Positions 61,101 through 64,000 of a stretch of DNA of 64,000 bases are shown here, piece after piece. The notes below the pieces were generated by a model, which did no database searches, was not told the origin of the DNA, and saw only the letters and a program-made list of their open reading frames with translations. Each line of letters begins with the position of its first letter. The first letter of the stretch is position 1. A program made the translations under genes and the position numbers. The DNA comes from Phoronis australis (lineage: Eukaryota; Phoronida; Phoronidae). The stretch is taken from the NCBI GenBank assembly GCA_002633005.1, contig NMRA01000026.1, positions 1,384,710-1,448,709 of the forward strand, given 5' to 3'.

Positions 61101-61199
61101 ATGAAAGCCACACTGTAGAACCTGGTCTGGGACAATAGCTAACTGTCAAATGAAAGCCACACTGTAGAACCTGGTCTGGGACAATAACAAACTGTCAGA
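61101..61199. repeat. 49-bp tandem duplication
   Basis: ATGAAAGCCACACTGTAGAA CCTGGTCTGGGACAATA... occurs at 61101 and again at 61150, nearly identical. Confidence 0.92.
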
Positions 61200-61486
61200 T
61201 CTTCCAAATACCTTAAATCATTTCAGATTTGACCATTGAACAATTTAAGACCAATTCCCAATAGTATTGGGCCTAAATGAATTTTGTGATGTAAGGCTCA
61301 GGTTCACTGGGCTATGATGTTGATGTTGTTGGAACCTAAGTGTGGTTTAATAAGGAATTATTTCTGTTGACATTTTATTATGAAATAAATTCACACCGCT
61401 ATGGAAAATTTTATGCACTTGTTTTTTCAGTATGTAGCTAAAACTATACTTCCTGTATAGGGATTGTAGCAGAGGGATCCTCCTCC

Positions 61487-61790
61487 TCAAGTGCTTTGCC
61501 GGTAGGCGTTGGCAACCATGGTTCTCCATCTGTCTCTCTCTCTCTCGTTGCTCCAATGGTGACAGTATTTCCCGGTGTTTGCAGCCACATCGACATTCCA
61601 TCCAATTGTTTTGTTCTTTGGCGTCCTCGACTTCTCTTCCCATCTAGTTTACCAGTTGTTACCAGATGTTCTAGTCCACCTCTCCTCATGATATGACCAA
61701 AGAACTTGCTCGTCTTCTTCTGATATTGTTCAGTAGCGTTTGGTTTGTGTCTGCCTCTCTCAGTACCTCTTCGCAGAGGGATAAGTTAAA
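61487..61790 (-). pseudogene. decayed 3' end of a non-LTR retrotransposon ORF2
   Basis: The minus strand encodes, in three frames in turn, EVLREADTNQTLLNNI, then KKTSKFFGHIMRRGGLEHL, VTTGKLDGKRSRGRQRTKQL, and WRTMVANAYRQST followed by a stop at 61487. This order is the standard C-terminal tail after the reverse transcriptase of endonuclease-encoding LINE ORF2 proteins in animals. At least two frameshifts separate the parts, and no upstream RT core is present, so this is a 5'-truncated dead copy. Confidence 0.82.
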
Positions 61791-64000
61791 GATAAAATAA
61801 GGATGTCTTTCAAGGTGTTTTAAAGTTTAGTTGAATTGAATGTGCTTAAACTCAACTTCCCACATCCTGGATTCAGTTCTTTTTTTGCGAGTCAGACCGA
61901 TGCACAATAATGTATTGCTTCTTACTGCGTTTTTCAATTCTCTTATGTCTTCACTGCAACTCACTTTATGTGCAACCTACCCTGTAGCTTTGTTAACTCA
62001 CATGGATAATGCATCGCTGCTAGAGCATCTAGGTTGTTGTAAGGGTGGGGGGTCAACCTGTGAGTTTCTTTGTTTTTGTGTAGGTATTGGTCTGGGCAAA
62101 CTCCCAGGTCCTCATCCCCGTGTTGCAGACCACGTTACTGCCGAGAAAAGCAAGATTTCACGAGACTGCACAAAATCACGCAAGTTAAAAGCGAGTGTTT
62201 TGCAAGTATGCTCAGGAGCTTACGAACATGTCCTAGTAAAATGGCGGCCACTGAAGTGATTAGTCGGTGAGGTTGCAGCTTTGCATTGTGGGATTGACTT
62301 CACTGTTCCTATTCCATACTAAGTGAAGATGTTTCATTGCATGTGCATGAGCTGATGTCTTGCAGTCTGGAAGTCAACCCTTGAATAAAATCAAGTGCAA
62401 ATTTTTTATGTGTACTTGAAACTCAATATATGTTACAGAATGATAGACATTGGCGCCTATTCAATTAAACGCTAATTATTAGGTGAAAATTGTTAAGAAT
62501 AATAAAAAAACATGAAAATACCTAGTGTATGACATACACACTATTTACAAGGCATAGTTGTGTGTAAAGTGAGTGAAGCAATATGTATGTGTCTCCATTC
62601 AAATCACTTCTAAGTAGAAATTTATTTTAAAAAGAAACAATTATTTTTATATAGGTGCATGGATCGAAATATGCAGGTGGGTCACCACCTCGGTATGTCT
62701 GTCGTGTGATTCAGCTCCACGTCTGTTACCTTATACCCAGTTCATTGCTACCTGTCATTAGAGCTTTGCATGGGTGACTGACAGTTGTTAGCACAAGATG
62801 AACTGGTAATCGAAGTGAAGTGTCTGGATCTAACTAGGAAATTCTAAGGCATTATTAAGTCCACACAGTATGATATTGGAGTGTAGATGTTTTGAACTAG
62901 TCTTGCTTTTAAATAGAAGACCAGTCTGATCTGGTAATTATAACCTTTTAAATTAGATTTAAAGAGATCTTCAAAGTCAGTCTTTGACTAGTTTGTCTAG
63001 CTCCCCAGTCAGTTTGTCTGTAGATCAACTGAGATTTGTAGTGTGATTTGATAGGCACACTGGTCAAGTTGACTTATTCTTTGATGTTAGGAGCAAGCTG
63101 ACTGCCTTCTCTCCTGGTATTTTTAGGCTGGCTGTGCACTCTGCTTTGCGACCCTTCAACTTGCTGTGCTGTGAAAGCATGCAGAGAATGTTAGTTCGCT
63201 GTTTTTCTCATTTAACAAAAACTGATTAAAATGTCTGGACTCAACTTGCACTCTGGTTGTCCGAGCTGAAAATAGGAGATGTTGCGTTTTGTTTTTCATT
63301 TGCGTTCTTTCACTTGTTTATGATAAAGATTGCAAAAATGTTACAGGTGAATCAAATCTTGTCTTTTGAGAAATATACCTACAGTTTGATTCAGTGCCTG
63401 ATGAAATGATATGTCTTGCATTCTGAATTTCCTACCAATGTTGGTCTTGTTGGAATTGTCTAAAAGTGCATCTTGCCACAGGAAATCAAAATCTGTACTT
63501 CAACCACTGAATATTATTACATGATTTCTACTATGCCAAAGGTGTAACAAATTTCAGTATGAAATCGCCACACTTTTCTGTCCATGAAAAACATTCACTT
63601 TTTATCTGCTTGTTAACTAACAAGAACTGATAGAAAGGTTTTGTTCCCACCACAAATACCACCTTGCCTCAAGTGAGGGATTAGCTCAGTCACTGTCTGA
63701 TTGTCTTGTCCAGGTCAAGCTTGAGTGATGGATTTGACCTATGGGTTTGGGTACTGTCTATTCAACTACTGCTTTCTACTTTGGTGTCGCAAATTGTTTT
63801 AAGATTATTATTTACTTAATTTCGACTGTATTATAGATATTAATTAAGTCTTTATTTCAGGCTATTCGTTTTATAGTGCAAGCTCAAAAAAATTATGACA
63901 GGATCTGTATTCAACTGAACCTTCAAAATTTAAGAAAACAACGAACACTGCAATACTTAGTTTTGCTATGACTGTAAGTGTAGAGAAATTGGCACTGCTG

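Larger units (their letters stand above)
59406..64000. other. first intron of the RAB40-like gene
   Basis: It contains a foldback-family fragment (59670-59870), an assembly gap in poly-C (60882-60929), a 49-bp tandem duplication (61101-61199) and a decayed non-LTR retrotransposon end (61487-61790, -). The remaining sequence, including 61800-64000, shows no exon I can support. Confidence 0.5.

Noticed and set aside
61840-62259. 139-codon plus-strand open frame near the window end
   Set aside because: No splice logic with the RAB40-like first exon (lacks the expected GIDYKTT-type continuation) and no recognised family.
63675-63770. Another tRNA-like block (GGATTAGCTCAGTCACTGTC...)
   Set aside because: A-box resemblance only; no B box and no repeat relative in the window.

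Overview
The window is animal nuclear DNA: AT-rich, intron-rich, and crowded with dispersed repeats. Every gene I can identify is a conserved bilaterian housekeeping gene with GT-AG introns. The gene set (AIMP2, a GAA-type acid alpha-glucosidase, NOPCHAP1, NTHL1, a PRPP-synthetase-associated protein, PALB2, a RAB40-like GTPase), the modest introns and the many MITE-like elements suggest a non-vertebrate bilaterian, for example an invertebrate deuterostome or a lophotrochozoan. I cannot fix the species from the sequence alone.

Layout. 1-3186 (+) is the 3' end of AIMP2. 3187-6445 is intergenic with two foldback MITEs. 6446-23532 (-) is a complete 19-exon GAA/GH31 gene whose introns hold nested repeats. 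23533-27203 is repeat-rich and includes a foldback element with a 16-bp target duplication. 27214-27720 (+) is NOPCHAP1, with its whole reading frame in one exon. 27721-31049 is dominated by a long element carrying a ladder of CTCF-consensus-like motifs. 31050-35016 (-) is NTHL1, head to head with a PRPSAP gene at 35473-41075 (+). The PRPSAP gene carries decayed copies of two of its own exons. 43947-53469 (-) is PALB2. 53.8-59.2 kb is a repeat island with perfect hairpins, foldback fragments and a TATAGGAT-type palindrome array. 59219-59405 (+) is the first exon of a RAB40-like gene that runs off the window. The last 4.6 kb is its first intron, with a decayed non-LTR retrotransposon end and a poly-C assembly gap.

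The genes do not form a pathway. NTHL1 (oxidised-base excision) and PALB2 (BRCA2 partner in recombination) are both DNA-repair genes. AIMP2 serves translation, NOPCHAP1 serves snoRNP assembly, PRPSAP modulates PRPP synthesis and GAA degrades glycogen. I rebuilt exon structures by eye from splice signals, phase and family knowledge. For GAA (2919 nt), PRPSAP (1077 nt), NTHL1 (1095 nt) and the visible part of PALB2 (2706 nt) the joined exons are multiples of three with no internal stop, which strongly supports the models.

The most unusual signal is a dispersed element at about 29070-30735, 47645-48735 and, inverted, 1165-2260. It repeats a core close to CCACTAGGGGGC, like the animal CTCF consensus, every 145-163 bp in one orientation.
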